DNA of 64,000 nucleotides, taken from the NCBI RefSeq assembly GCF_003353175.1, contig NZ_QHKS01000003.1, forward strand, positions 62,001 to 126,000, given 5' to 3'. Under the pieces are notes generated by a model. That model saw only the letters and a list, made by a program, of their open reading frames with translations, was not told where the DNA came from and did no database searches. This document shows positions 16,737 through 25,446 of this stretch, piece by piece. Position numbers and translations under genes: made by a program. Every line of letters starts with the position of its first letter. Within the stretch, counting starts at the first letter, position 1. The stretch comes from Paraburkholderia lacunae (GTDB lineage: Bacteria; Pseudomonadota; Gammaproteobacteria; Burkholderiales; Burkholderiaceae).

Positions 16737-18056
16737 ATGAAAGTCGAAGCACTTGGCAGTGGCGCCATTTCGAGCAGTAGTGAAACCCGGCGCTGCATCA
16801 TGGCCATCGTGGGCGCGTCATCGGGAAATCTGGTCGAGTGGTTCGACTTCTTTGTCTACTCGTTTTGTTCCATCTACTTTGCTCACGCGTTTTTCCCAAG
16901 CGGAAATACGAGTACACAACTTCTGAATACCGCGGGCGTGTTTGCAACCGGCTTCCTGATGCGGCCCGTAGGCGGATGGATGTTTGGCCGCATCGCGGAC
17001 AAATACGGTCGCCGCTCATCGATGATCATTTCGGTCCTGATGATGTGCGCGGGCTCTCTCGTGATCGCCTTATTGCCGACCTACGCTACCATTGGCGCCG
17101 CTGCGCCCGCGCTTCTACTTGTGGCACGTTCCTTCCAGGGGCTGTCAGTGGGTGGAGAATACGGAACGAGTGCAACCTACATGAGTGAAGTGGCCGTGGC
17201 TGGAAGAAGAGGATTCTTTGCCTCGTTCCAGTATGTGACCGTGATCGGCGGACAGGTATTGGCGCTGATCGTCGTCGTGATTCTCCAGCAAATACTCTCT
17301 ACTGAAGAACTGCGTGCCTGGGGATGGCGTGTGCCGTTCGCCATCGGTGCAGTCGCGGCACTGGTCTCGCTGTATCTGCGCCGGTCACTCGAAGAAACCT
17401 CGACGAATGCGACACGCTCACGTTCCGACGCGGGGACGCTGCGTGGCTTGCTCACTCACAAACGTGCGATCGCTACCGTGTTGGGCTTTACGGCGGGCGG
17501 CTCGCTTTCGTTTTATACCTTTACGACCTATATGCAGAAATACCTGGTCAACACCGCGGGCATGCATCCCAAGACCGCCAGCGCGGTGATGACCACGGCC
17601 TTGATCGTCTACATGCTGATGCAGCCAGCCTTCGGTGCGCTCTCCGATCGTATCGGTCGACGCATGTCGATGATCCTGTTCGGCGTGTTGGCGACGATTG
17701 GCACCGTGCCGCTGCTGTATGCGCTAAAGGAGGTGACGAACCCGTACGCGGCGGTCGCTCTGGTGATCATCGCTCTTGCGATCGTCAGTCTTTATACCTC
17801 GATCAGCGGGCTCATCAAGGCTGAGATGTTTCCTCAGGAGGTCCGGGCGCTTGGGGTTGGCCTGTCGTATGCCATTGCCAACGCGATTTTCGGAGGATCC
17901 GCGGAATATGTGGCCCTTGCGCTCAAGTCTCTGGGCAGCGAGCCCGCGTTTTACTGGTACGTGACTGCGTTATGTGCGATAGCATGCGTCGTTGCTATTC
18001 GAATGAGAGACCCGTCAGAAACGGGATATCTACGAGGTAACAGCCAACGCGAATAA
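16737..18056 (+). CDS. MFS metabolite:H+ symporter (MHS/KgtP-like)
   Basis: A 439-residue, 12-helix inner-membrane transporter of the metabolite:H+ symporter group (alpha-ketoglutarate, citrate, proline/betaine permeases). Signatures are [24 protein letters not shown] after helix 2, and [17 protein letters not shown] in helix 4-5. ATG at 16737 has GGAGA upstream. It closes the decarboxylase-dehydrogenase transcription unit and probably imports the carboxylate handled there, or one used by the neighbouring clusters. Confidence 0.9.
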   Translation: MKVEALGSGAISSSSETRRCIMAIVGASSGNLVEWFDFFVYSFCSIYFAHAFFPSGNTSTQLLNTAGVFATGFLMRPVGGWMFGRIADKYGRRSSMIISVLMMCAGSLVIALLPTYATIGAAAPALLLVARSFQGLSVGGEYGTSATYMSEVAVAGRRGFFASFQYVTVIGGQVLALIVVVILQQILSTEELRAWGWRVPFAIGAVAALVSLYLRRSLEETSTNATRSRSDAGTLRGLLTHKRAIATVLGFTAGGSLSFYTFTTYMQKYLVNTAGMHPKTASAVMTTALIVYMLMQPAFGALSDRIGRRMSMILFGVLATIGTVPLLYALKEVTNPYAAVALVIIALAIVSLYTSISGLIKAEMFPQEVRALGVGLSYAIANAIFGGSAEYVALALKSLGSEPAFYWYVTALCAIACVVAIRMRDPSETGYLRGNSQRE

Positions 18057-18252
18057 AGCCGCTCGGTAGTTCGGCGGCGAGAAGTGGGTCTTACGACGGT
18101 CAATGGTTCGCAAACGAAAGAATGTGCCTATAAGGAGTGCCTCCGTAGCTTTGCCACTAAAGTCAGGTGGGACGTCCGTCGATGGTCCGCTGAACTGATG
18201 ACCCAGATACTGATCATTGGCTGATCGTGCGCGGCGAGTACGTTTGCAGGAG

Positions 18253-18427
18253 CTCGAACTTTCATGTACTCAAAAACGTACTCATTCGACGTCGGCTTAT
18301 ATCGTGGAACGCGAGTATCTTCTAAGCGCCCTGGAAATAAAAAAGCCCGCAAAAGCGGGCGTTTTCATGAACAGCAGTCCAGCAATTGATGTGGACCTAA
18401 TTTCTGGTGCCCAGGAGAGGACTCGAA
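18253..18427. repeat. left direct repeat (att site) with tRNA-Leu 3' end
   Basis: About 175 bp are repeated at 40282-40457, with differences only around 18404, including a 1-nt indel. The last 23 bp are the 3' end of tRNA-Leu (CCA, acceptor and T-arm on the minus strand), and the rest includes a copy of its terminator (18339-18360). Only the tRNA tail is present here, the usual sign of a site used by a tRNA-targeting integrase. It marks the left border of a roughly 22-kb island. Confidence 0.85.
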
Positions 18428-18480
18428 TATGATATTTAAGTGCTTGATTTTAAATTAAAAAATTTCATGATTTGCGTTCT

Positions 18481-18492
18481 ATATACGTATAT
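18481..18492. repeat. 12-bp perfect palindrome ATATACGTATAT
   Basis: A fully symmetric AT-rich 12-mer just inside the left island border, upstream of the tRNA-like element. It could be a regulator or recombination-directionality site, but the surroundings are AT-rich and the role is open. Confidence 0.35.
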
Positions 18493-18559
18493 GTATACGC
18501 AAAGAGATTGGACTTTGTAGGATGCTATTCCAAGGCGGCTGTTTCCGAACGGAGAGATG

Positions 18560-18640
18560 CGGGGCAAGCTCATCAGCTCGGGGGGATTTGTTACTCCCAT
18601 AGCGTGCAGGTGGTCGGAGGTTCAAATCCTCTTGCCCCGA
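18560..18640 (+). tRNA. degenerate tRNA(Pro)-like element
   Basis: The ends form a perfect 7-bp acceptor stem (CGGGGCA with TGCCCCG, discriminator A). The T-arm GGAGG-TTCAAAT-CCTCT abuts it exactly as in a tRNA, and the 3' half resembles proteobacterial tRNA-Pro. The middle does not fold into normal D and anticodon arms and the 3' end reads GCA, not CCA. It is followed by a Rho-independent terminator at 18652. It is probably a decayed or mobile-element tRNA, or a former attachment site; function as a tRNA is doubtful. Confidence 0.4.
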
Positions 18641-18651
18641 GCAAAGAAATC

Positions 18652-18686
18652 AAGGCCCTATGGATGTAGATCCATAAGGCCTTTTT
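18652..18686 (+). terminator. Rho-independent terminator after tRNA-like element
   Basis: AAGGCC-C-TATGGAT pairs with ATCCATA-A-GGCCTT around a 4-nt loop, with one mismatch, followed by TTTTT. It ends transcription coming from the tRNA-like element. Confidence 0.75.
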
Positions 18687-19029
18687 CGTTTGGGGCGGAT
18701 TTTGCCCCCACAGGACGGGCGGCTCTCGCGGGAACAGAGCGGAATGTTCGGCAGGGGCAATGCAACTACCCATGTGATGAGGCTGATCCAATTGTTGTTA
18801 GCTCGTGTACCACCGCGCGGATTATCTGGCGCGGGTCGAAGGCTCGCTCCAGACACCCTCGATCTATGAAGAAACGAATCGCCCGATGGAATGGCGAACT
18901 GCGGTCTGGTGATCGACACGGCGCGTCTGGAAGCAGAGAACATCTGCCAAAGAAACGACCGTCGCCAGACATTAGGAAGAGAATGGGCGCACGAGCAAGC
19001 CCGCCTATCAACCGCCGGGCGATAAGACG
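18687..19029. other. non-coding stretch, nothing recognised
   Basis: The 343 bp between the terminator and the 3' end of the MFS gene hold no reading frame with protein-like composition and no clear repeat. It may be decayed sequence at the island edge. Confidence 0.5.
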
Positions 19030-20271
19030 TCAACCGAGCGAGACCCGGTTTGCCTGTGCTGCGTGTACCGACTCCCTGGGGCCGAGCTTCGCAAGCGACA
19101 GGACCAGGATTGCAGCGGCTGTTATGGCGCATACCACGGCCATCCAGGCGACGGTGTGGATGAGTCCACCAGCGAACCTGGCAACTGATTCGACGACGAG
19201 CGGACTCAGGAAATTGCCGAGGAAAAACGATCCCATATATCCGCCGGTCGCCCGACCGCTTTGCTCGAACGGCACGCGTGCCAGCGTCCACGTCCCGAGG
19301 AGCGGAAGCGCCATCCCTCCGCCTGCTGCGGCGAGGAAAGCGCCCGCAACTGTCGCGTTCGCCCCCGTGCACGATGCGATGACAATAAAGCCTGACGCAA
19401 GCAGTCCGAAGGCGACCACCAAAAGGCGGTTGATAGGCAATCGCGCGAGGTGGTGAAAAACGAACGAACCCACCGGAATGCCGGCATTGGCGATGGCGCC
19501 CCCGACACCAAGGACCACCGGTGCCGTGACGCCGCGTGCGTTGAGCAGAAAGCTGATCTGGACCGGCACGACAAAAAACATGACGGACGCGAAAAGGATC
19601 AGCAGGCAGAGGTGGCCGATCTCGCGCCACGGAAAGGGCATCTTCTGAGCGGGCGCATGCTCCGCATGCGTTTCCTCGGGTTCCCAGATCATCGTCGCGA
19701 TAAACGGAAGGAATAGGATCGCGCATCCGTAGACCAGGAACGGCGTGCGCCAGCCCGCCGCCAGGCTGCCGAGCCCACCGCCCACCGAGAACATCAAGGC
19801 GGCCACGACGGAGGCCGACGCGTGCTGCATCGTCAGCCACTTCTGTCGCTGAATGCCCGAGAAATAGTTGGCCACGAGGGCAGTGGCGATCGTGACGATC
19901 GCAGCCTCCGCGAGACCGATGACTGCGCGCGAGGCGATGATCGCGTAGAGGCTCTTCAGCCAGAACGGCAGGACGCCGGCGACCGCGTAGATTGCGACAG
20001 CGGCCATATAGAGGCGCTTGCGACCGAACGCATCGACCAGCGATCCCACCAGCGGGCTGAACAGCGCGATCATCAGCGCGGGAATTACCAGCACGATCAG
20101 GGTCAGCACGTCCGCATTTGGGGCGCCCGCATAGTCGTGCCGCATCTGCGGAAGGACAGGGGCAATCAGCACTGCACCGGTTGAAGAGAGCCAGCAACTG
20201 GCCATCAGAAGCCAGCCGTGTCGCGTGCCGGCTACGCGTGCCGGCCGGGCTTCAGAGGAAAGGGGAGTCAT
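19030..20271 (-). CDS. MFS transporter
   Basis: A 413-residue, 12-helix major facilitator protein of the drug:H+/aromatic-acid-like type, with GSLVDAFGRKRLYM after helix 2 and AVIGLAEAAIVTIATALVANY in helices 4-5 (shown in part). ATG at 20271 has GGAG upstream; a longer frame to 20376 lacks family similarity. It lies downstream of the cupin and BKACE genes, 151 nt after the BKACE stop, and probably moves that pathway's substrate across the inner membrane. Confidence 0.85.
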   Translation of the reverse strand: MTPLSSEARPARVAGTRHGWLLMASCWLSSTGAVLIAPVLPQMRHDYAGAPNADVLTLIVLVIPALMIALFSPLVGSLVDAFGRKRLYMAAVAIYAVAGVLPFWLKSLYAIIASRAVIGLAEAAIVTIATALVANYFSGIQRQKWLTMQHASASVVAALMFSVGGGLGSLAAGWRTPFLVYGCAILFLPFIATMIWEPEETHAEHAPAQKMPFPWREIGHLCLLILFASVMFFVVPVQISFLLNARGVTAPVVLGVGGAIANAGIPVGSFVFHHLARLPINRLLVVAFGLLASGFIVIASCTGANATVAGAFLAAAGGGMALPLLGTWTLARVPFEQSGRATGGYMGSFFLGNFLSPLVVESVARFAGGLIHTVAWMAVVCAITAAAILVLSLAKLGPRESVHAAQANRVSLG

Positions 20272-20422
20272 GTCGTCTCCAACGTTTTTGTATTGGCTGC
20301 TCCTGACGCGGCGCGCCAGGAAACGTGTCATCGTCTGCACAGGACAACGGACATCGGGTGCCGGGTCCGGGATCACTGCCGCTTTCGCGCCCGCGACCGG
20401 AAGCGATCCATGTCCGGCACTG

Positions 20423-21352
20423 CTAGAAGGCCACCTGGTCGTGACCCTTCAGATCGAGCATCCGTCTCGCTTCATCCGGCGAGGCGATCTCGATGCCAAG
20501 TTCGCCAAGAATCCGGCGGATCTTGCGCACCTGGTCGGCGTTGCTTTGCGCAAGCTCGCCGCGCCCGATATACAGGCTGTCTTCGAGCCCGACCCGGACG
20601 TTGCCTCCCATCAGGCTTGCCATCGTCGCGACAGGCATCTGATGCCTGCCGGCCGCGAGCACCGACCAGTGGTAGTCGGTGCCGAACAGGCGGTCGGCCG
20701 TGCGCTTCTGATGCAGCAGGTCTTCGGCGTGGGCGCCCATCGCGCCGCGCAGGCCAAACACTGTCTGCACGAAGAGCGGCGGCTCCACGAGACCCTTCTC
20801 GAGGAAGTATTGCAGCGTGTACAGATGGCCGACGTCGTAACACTCGAATTCGAAGCGCGTGCCGCCGGCCTGTCCGACATGCTTCAGAATCCACTCGATG
20901 TCATCGTAGGTATTGCGGAAGATCAGCCCGCGCGTGCCCTTCAGAAACGGCACTTCCCAATCATGGCGCCATTCGCGCTCGCGTTCGGCCATCTCGGACA
21001 GCACGAGGTTGAGCGACCCCATGTTGAGCGAGCACATCTCGGGCTTGAGCGCCCGGCCTGCCGCCGTGCGTTCCTCGATGGGCATGTTTGGACCGCCGCC
21101 GCCCGTTGAAATGTTGATGACGGCGCTCGTCGAGGACTTGATGGCCGTGACGAAACGCCTGAATATCTCGGGGTCGCCAGAAGGGCGGCCATCGTCCGGG
21201 TTGCGGGCGTGCAGATGGATGATCGAGGCGCCGGCCTCGGCAGCCGCAATGGATTCGGCTGCAATCTCCTCTGGAGTGACCGGCAGAAACCGCGACATGG
21301 ATGGCGTATGAGCGCCGCCCGTCACCGCGCACGTAATGATTGCCTTGCTCAC
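20423..21352 (-). CDS. BKACE family beta-keto acid cleavage enzyme (DUF849)
   Basis: A 309-residue TIM-barrel protein of the beta-keto acid cleavage enzyme family, first known from 3-keto-5-aminohexanoate cleavage in lysine fermentation. The Zn-binding HLHAR motif (IIHLHARNPDDGRPS), a glutamate in RVGLEDSLYIGRG and MASLMGGNVRVGLE are visible. These enzymes condense a beta-keto acid with acetyl-CoA, giving a CoA ester and acetoacetate. The start is GTG at 21352, in a 4-nt GTGA overlap with the upstream cupin gene. Substrate class is not readable. Confidence 0.9.
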   Translation of the reverse strand: MSKAIITCAVTGGAHTPSMSRFLPVTPEEIAAESIAAAEAGASIIHLHARNPDDGRPSGDPEIFRRFVTAIKSSTSAVINISTGGGGPNMPIEERTAAGRALKPEMCSLNMGSLNLVLSEMAEREREWRHDWEVPFLKGTRGLIFRNTYDDIEWILKHVGQAGGTRFEFECYDVGHLYTLQYFLEKGLVEPPLFVQTVFGLRGAMGAHAEDLLHQKRTADRLFGTDYHWSVLAAGRHQMPVATMASLMGGNVRVGLEDSLYIGRGELAQSNADQVRKIRRILGELGIEIASPDEARRMLDLKGHDQVAF

Positions 21353-21915
21353 AGCGGCTCTCCTTCGACGAGATCGAGCAGCACGAACGCCATCCGGCAC
21401 GGCTTGCCCGAGCGGTTTGCCCAGCTGTGATTGGTCGCGCGCTGGATCAGGACGTCCCCGGGACGCATGCGTGTTTCGCCTTCGTCGAGCAGAGCCCAGA
21501 TTTCGCCTTCGAGCACGATTGCGTAGTCCAGAGACTCGGTTTTGTGAAACCAGAAATGACGTGCGCCGGACTTGTCGCGCACGCCGCTGTCGTCGAGGAA
21601 TTGCTTCAGTCGCGCTTCGTCGTAGTTCTCGTCGGGCGGAAAATCGACGATGCGCAGCAACGAGCCGTCTTTCGAATGGAAGCCGAACGCATGACCGGAC
21701 GGCGCCGGTTCCTCGCCGGGCGCACGCGCCTCGCCCGTCGCCCACACCACTTGCGCGAGCGGAAGCCCGGGCCGGTTCGTCCTGTTCGGTGTCGGTCCAT
21801 CTGACACGAAGCAGGACTTGCCCTGTGCATTGGTGCCCGTGACGATCCGCCGGACCGGGCGATAGTCGTCACTGTCTGCTTGCGGTAGCCCCTGATTCTT
21901 TTCCAGCGTCTCCAT
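21349..21915 (-). CDS. cupin-domain protein
   Basis: A 188-residue protein whose C-terminal half is a single cupin barrel: HKTESLDYAIVLEGEIWALL, GETRMRPGDVLIQRATNHSW and a closing hydrophobic strand. The first 80 residues lack a recognised domain. The metal ligands of the first cupin motif are only partly kept (His, Glu), so either a metal enzyme or a ligand-sensing protein is possible. ATG at 21915 has GGAG 8 nt upstream. It is first in the operon with BKACE and has a TACGATACG-type operator just upstream. Confidence 0.8.
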   Translation of the reverse strand: METLEKNQGLPQADSDDYRPVRRIVTGTNAQGKSCFVSDGPTPNRTNRPGLPLAQVVWATGEARAPGEEPAPSGHAFGFHSKDGSLLRIVDFPPDENYDEARLKQFLDDSGVRDKSGARHFWFHKTESLDYAIVLEGEIWALLDEGETRMRPGDVLIQRATNHSWANRSGKPCRMAFVLLDLVEGEPL

Positions 21916-21928
21916 GTTTTCTCCAATT

Positions 21929-21949
21929 AACGAGTCGTATCGTATCGTT
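21929..21949. promoter_or_regulatory. operator of the TACGATACG family before cupin operon
   Basis: Arms AACGAGTCG and CGTATCGTT around a 3-nt spacer match the perfect operator at 31299-31319 in 6 of 9 and 8 of 9 positions. The CGTATCGT half-site is doubled in tandem here, and a separate TTAACGA/TCGTTAA dyad spans 21927-21951. The site lies 14 bp upstream of the cupin ATG. Confidence 0.6.
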
Positions 21950-22080
21950 AATCGAAGTGGAATGCCTGTCAATAGGGAAATGGATTAGAGATAGAAGGCG
22001 TTTTTGGACTCATCAAGGCTTGACAAATGTGAACGGTCCGTTTTGTAATGATGGCAATCAAATCACAACCGTCCGGATCC

Positions 22081-22941
22081 ATGGAGACAGAAAAAATTCG
22101 CGTGATGTGGTTCGTGCCGCCGCTACTTGCCCTCGTCGCAAGTCAGGACGCGCAGGCAATCGCTGTCCACGCCGATCGCAACCGCTCGTCCGACGAGCAG
22201 TTCGATGCGCTCGTGGCAGGGGACGTCGATGCGGTCGTGACGTCGATGGACAATGTCATCGGCTGGAATTGCCGCGCGGGTCCGCGAGACTTTCGGGTCG
22301 TCGCGCAGATCGAGCGAACCACGCCTTTGACACTGGTCGCGCGGCCGCCACTGCGCAACGTGCAGGATCTGCGCGGCGCGAACCTGCTGGTCGATGCGCC
22401 GGATAACGGCTTCGTCGTTGCACTCAGGGCCATGCTGCGCGATGCGGGTATGGAGCCTGATGCAGTCCGCTTTACGCCGGCGGGTGGCGTCAAGGAGCGG
22501 TTCGACGCGCTCTTGGCGGGACAAGGCGACGCAACTTTGTTAGGGCCGCCATTCGATTCGATGGCGGCAGCCTCGGGTCTTGCGCGTATCGCCGATGTGC
22601 AGGAGACGTACCCTGACTTTCCCGGCCAGGGTGTCGTCGTGCGCAACGGGGGCGAGGCGAGCGCCAGCGTCGTGGCGTGGCTGCAAGCGCTGGAGCGCGC
22701 CCGTCGTCGCGTTAACGAGAACGCTGAACTTGCGAGGCAGGCGGTGCTGGCCGCCGGTTTTCCGGAGGCCGTTGCAGATGCGATGATCGCGCAGAACCCC
22801 GACTCGCTGCGCCCGACGACGGAGGGCGTCGCGCTGCTCATCGCGCACCGCCGCTCGCTCGGACTTGTGGGTGCGGACAATGACTATTGCACCATCGTCG
22901 ACGATTCGATGGTCGAACAATGCATGGGAGGGCAGAAGTGA
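22081..22941 (+). CDS. NMT1/THI5-like substrate-binding-fold protein without signal peptide
   Basis: A 286-residue protein with the NMT1/THI5 type periplasmic-binding fold: SSDEQFDALVAGDVDAVVTSMDN, DLRGANLLVDAPDNGFVV and LAGQGDATLLGPP (partial quotes). The fold begins at about residue 6, so no room is left for a signal peptide, and no ABC permease or ATPase gene is near. It overlaps the following FAH gene by 4 nt. A cytosolic binding or enzymatic role is possible; a misplaced importer component is the alternative. ATG at 22081 is chosen although its ribosome site is weak. Confidence 0.72.
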   Translation: METEKIRVMWFVPPLLALVASQDAQAIAVHADRNRSSDEQFDALVAGDVDAVVTSMDNVIGWNCRAGPRDFRVVAQIERTTPLTLVARPPLRNVQDLRGANLLVDAPDNGFVVALRAMLRDAGMEPDAVRFTPAGGVKERFDALLAGQGDATLLGPPFDSMAAASGLARIADVQETYPDFPGQGVVVRNGGEASASVVAWLQALERARRRVNENAELARQAVLAAGFPEAVADAMIAQNPDSLRPTTEGVALLIAHRRSLGLVGADNDYCTIVDDSMVEQCMGGQK

Positions 22942-23933
22942 AGCGATATGCGCTCGGAACGTTTTCGATGGGGGACGGTGCCCGGTTTGTAGGTTTCGTC
23001 GTGAATGATCGCGTGGCCTCGCTCGCCGAGCTGGCGGCGGATCATGGCGAAGGTGACCTGGCAAACGCGCCCAGCGTGCTGGCACTTCTTGAGACGTGGT
23101 CGACGAGCGAGCCCGCGCTGGGTCGCCTCGCCACCAAGGTTTCGGGAGAAGAGGGCAGATGGTATGCGCTTTCGGAACTGCATACCCACCCGGCCGTCAA
23201 TCTGCCGCGCCAGGTCTTTTGCACGGGTGCGAATTACCGCAAGCATGTCGTCGATCTGACGGTGGATGCAAAGATCGGTCCTGACGGACTCGACGAAGCC
23301 GGACTTCGGCGCTGGGCGGAAGCCATGATGGACGAACGTCTCGCGAACGGCGAGCCCTACGCATTCACGAAGCCGGTCTCCGCTGTGTCGGGGGCTTTCG
23401 ATCCGCTGGTGCTTCCGGTCACGACAATTAAGCCGGACTGGGAGCTGGAGCTGGCCGTCGTGATTGGCCGCGGCGGCTACCAGATTCCCCGCGGGCAGGC
23501 GCTCGATCACGTAGCGGGCTACACGATCGTCAACGACATATCCGCGCGCGATCTCATTCCACGAACCGACTACAAGATGCTGGGTACTGACTGGCTGCGT
23601 TCAAAGGGACAGCCAGGCTTCCTACCACTCGGGCCATATCTCGTTCCGAAGGTATTCGTGCCCGACCCGCATCGTCTGCAGATGCGGCTCACGGTGTCCG
23701 GGCAGGTCATGCAGGACGAGACGACCGCTGACATGCTGTTCAGTATCGAGCGGCAGATCGAATATATTTCGCGCTATTCGCGCCTTTTGCCCGGCGACGT
23801 CATCTGTACCGGCTCGCCCGCCGGCAACGGCACACACTACAACCGCTATCTGCGTGACGGCGACGTGATGGAGGCCGAGATCGAGGGATTGGGCCGCCAA
23901 AGACAGATCTGCGTCGCACAACAACATGGCTAA
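22938..23933 (+). CDS. fumarylacetoacetate hydrolase family protein
   Basis: A 331-residue FAH-fold enzyme with the metal site in DWELELAVVIGRGG, YTIVNDISARDL and GDVICTGSPAGNG. Such enzymes hydrolyse or decarboxylate acylpyruvates and hydrate 2-oxopentenoates after ring cleavage. GTG at 22938 overlaps the previous gene by 4 nt and has GGGAGG upstream. It overlaps the thioesterase gene downstream by 8 nt, so the three form one unit. It is one of two FAH genes on the island. Confidence 0.88.
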   Translation: MKRYALGTFSMGDGARFVGFVVNDRVASLAELAADHGEGDLANAPSVLALLETWSTSEPALGRLATKVSGEEGRWYALSELHTHPAVNLPRQVFCTGANYRKHVVDLTVDAKIGPDGLDEAGLRRWAEAMMDERLANGEPYAFTKPVSAVSGAFDPLVLPVTTIKPDWELELAVVIGRGGYQIPRGQALDHVAGYTIVNDISARDLIPRTDYKMLGTDWLRSKGQPGFLPLGPYLVPKVFVPDPHRLQMRLTVSGQVMQDETTADMLFSIERQIEYISRYSRLLPGDVICTGSPAGNGTHYNRYLRDGDVMEAEIEGLGRQRQICVAQQHG

Positions 23934-24402
23934 CGTGCAAGAAGCGACAATACGGCGCGACAATCCTGATCGTGCCTTTCTTCACGACCTTCTATCGGCA
24001 CAAGCGCGGAACGTCACGCTCGACATGAATCCTGCGTTGGCTTCCCTGGGCGCCACGTTGCTGGGGGGAAGCGCAGGGGCGCTGTCCATCGGTTTCACGG
24101 CGCCGAACCACTCGGTCCAAGGCAATGGCGTGGTATCCGGCGGAACGCTCGCGTCAATGCTCGATCTTGCGATGGCATTGGCATTGCTCTCGCAGCTCCC
24201 GCCCGGCCGCACGTGCGCAACCATCAGTCTCACCGTCAATATGATCGAGCCGGGGTATGTCGGAGACTTCGTCGCCGATGCCCGCGTCAAACGTCTGGGC
24301 GGGCGGGTGTCGTTCGTGGAAGCCTGGCTGCACGATGCGGCAAGGACACGGTGCGTTGCCACTGCCACAGCCCCGTTTGCAGTATTCGATGTGCGTGGCT
24401 GA
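23926..24402 (+). CDS. PaaI-type hotdog thioesterase
   Basis: A 158-residue single hotdog protein of the PaaI/YigI group: HSVQGNGVVSGGTLASMLDLAMALAL holds the active-site helix (seen in part), followed by TISLTVNMIEPGYVGDF. It would hydrolyse an acyl-CoA, often to rescue CoA from dead-end intermediates. Last gene of a three-gene unit and convergent with a LysR gene 2 bp away. Confidence 0.82.
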   Translation: MANVQEATIRRDNPDRAFLHDLLSAQARNVTLDMNPALASLGATLLGGSAGALSIGFTAPNHSVQGNGVVSGGTLASMLDLAMALALLSQLPPGRTCATISLTVNMIEPGYVGDFVADARVKRLGGRVSFVEAWLHDAARTRCVATATAPFAVFDVRG

Positions 24403-24404
24403 TT

Positions 24405-25337
24405 TCACGCCTCGTTGTCTTCGATATCCGGATAGCGGTCGAACGTTTCCTTGATGAGATGGCGTAGCCAGATATTGGCAGGATCGTCGTGGAATCGCGG
24501 ATGCCAGTGCTGGCGGAGGGCGAACGGCGGCAACGACACCGGTGGAGGCACGATTCTGATCGTGCCGAGCCTCGCGAACACGTTGGCGAGTTCGAGCGGC
24601 ACCGTAGCGATCAGGTCAGGCTGCGCGTCGATGAGATGCGGCACGACCAGAAAGTGCGGCGTGGTCAGATAAATGTTGCGCTTGATGCCGTATTCGTCGA
24701 ATGCGCTGTCGTAGGCCGCGCTCGCCCGGCCGGTGAGCGAGACAACGATCTGAGGCATGCTCTCGAACTGCGCCCGGCTGATCGACTTGCCGATCGCCTT
24801 GTTGTGCACGCTGACCATCGTGACGAAGGTGTGCAAGAACAATTGCTGCTGGAATAGTCCATCGGGCGCCGCGCGCACGGAGCCTAGCGCGAGATCGGCG
24901 TCGCCGGCGGCGAGCGTCGCCTCGATCTGCTCGAGCGGCACCTGCACGGACCGCACCGTACAGTTAGGCGCAACCTTGCGCAAGCGGCGGATCAGCGGAG
25001 GGAGAAAAACGAGCTCGCCCATGTCGGTCATGCTGATCACAAACGTGCGGCGAGCGGTGGCCGGTTCGAAGCGCGCTTGCGAAACGACGCGCTGCCTCAA
25101 TGCCGTCATGATCTCGGTAACCGTCGTGCCGAGCAGCAAGCCCTTCTCCGTTGGCTGCATGCCGGCCGACGTCTTGACGAATAACGGGTCCTCGAAAAAC
25201 GTTCGCAGCCGGTTGAGCCCGTGGCTCATGGCGCCCTGCGACAGCCCGACTTCCGCGGCTGCGCGCGTGACGCTGCGCTCCCTCAGCAGGGCGTCGAATA
25301 GGACCAGCAGGTTCAGATCGAGATCGCGGATATGCAT
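24405..25337 (-). CDS. LysR-family regulator (NodD/PcpR-like)
   Basis: A 310-residue LysR regulator starting MHIRDLDLNLLVLFDALL, the form typical of the NodD/NahR/PcpR subgroup that responds to aromatic ligands. The HTH is SVTRAAAEVGLSQGAMSHGL. ATG at 25346 is an alternative, three residues longer. It is divergent from the Rieske oxygenase gene with 109 bp between; a GGGA-N5-TCCC dyad is at 25350-25362. It probably controls the oxygenase-reductase-transporter unit. Confidence 0.87.
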   Translation of the reverse strand: MHIRDLDLNLLVLFDALLRERSVTRAAAEVGLSQGAMSHGLNRLRTFFEDPLFVKTSAGMQPTEKGLLLGTTVTEIMTALRQRVVSQARFEPATARRTFVISMTDMGELVFLPPLIRRLRKVAPNCTVRSVQVPLEQIEATLAAGDADLALGSVRAAPDGLFQQQLFLHTFVTMVSVHNKAIGKSISRAQFESMPQIVVSLTGRASAAYDSAFDEYGIKRNIYLTTPHFLVVPHLIDAQPDLIATVPLELANVFARLGTIRIVPPPVSLPPFALRQHWHPRFHDDPANIWLRHLIKETFDRYPDIEDNEA

Positions 25338-25446
25338 GAGATGCATTCAGGGAATTAGTCCCATTAGATTGACGCATGATCTGTCCAAACCTATCGTTGC
25401 GTCAAGCGTTGAAAAAGACGCCAGATAACGAATCAGGAGACAAGCG

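Noticed and set aside
18650..20197. 515-codon minus-strand frame over the MFS gene
   Set aside because: Out-of-frame shadow of the 19030-20271 transporter with biased composition and no motif.
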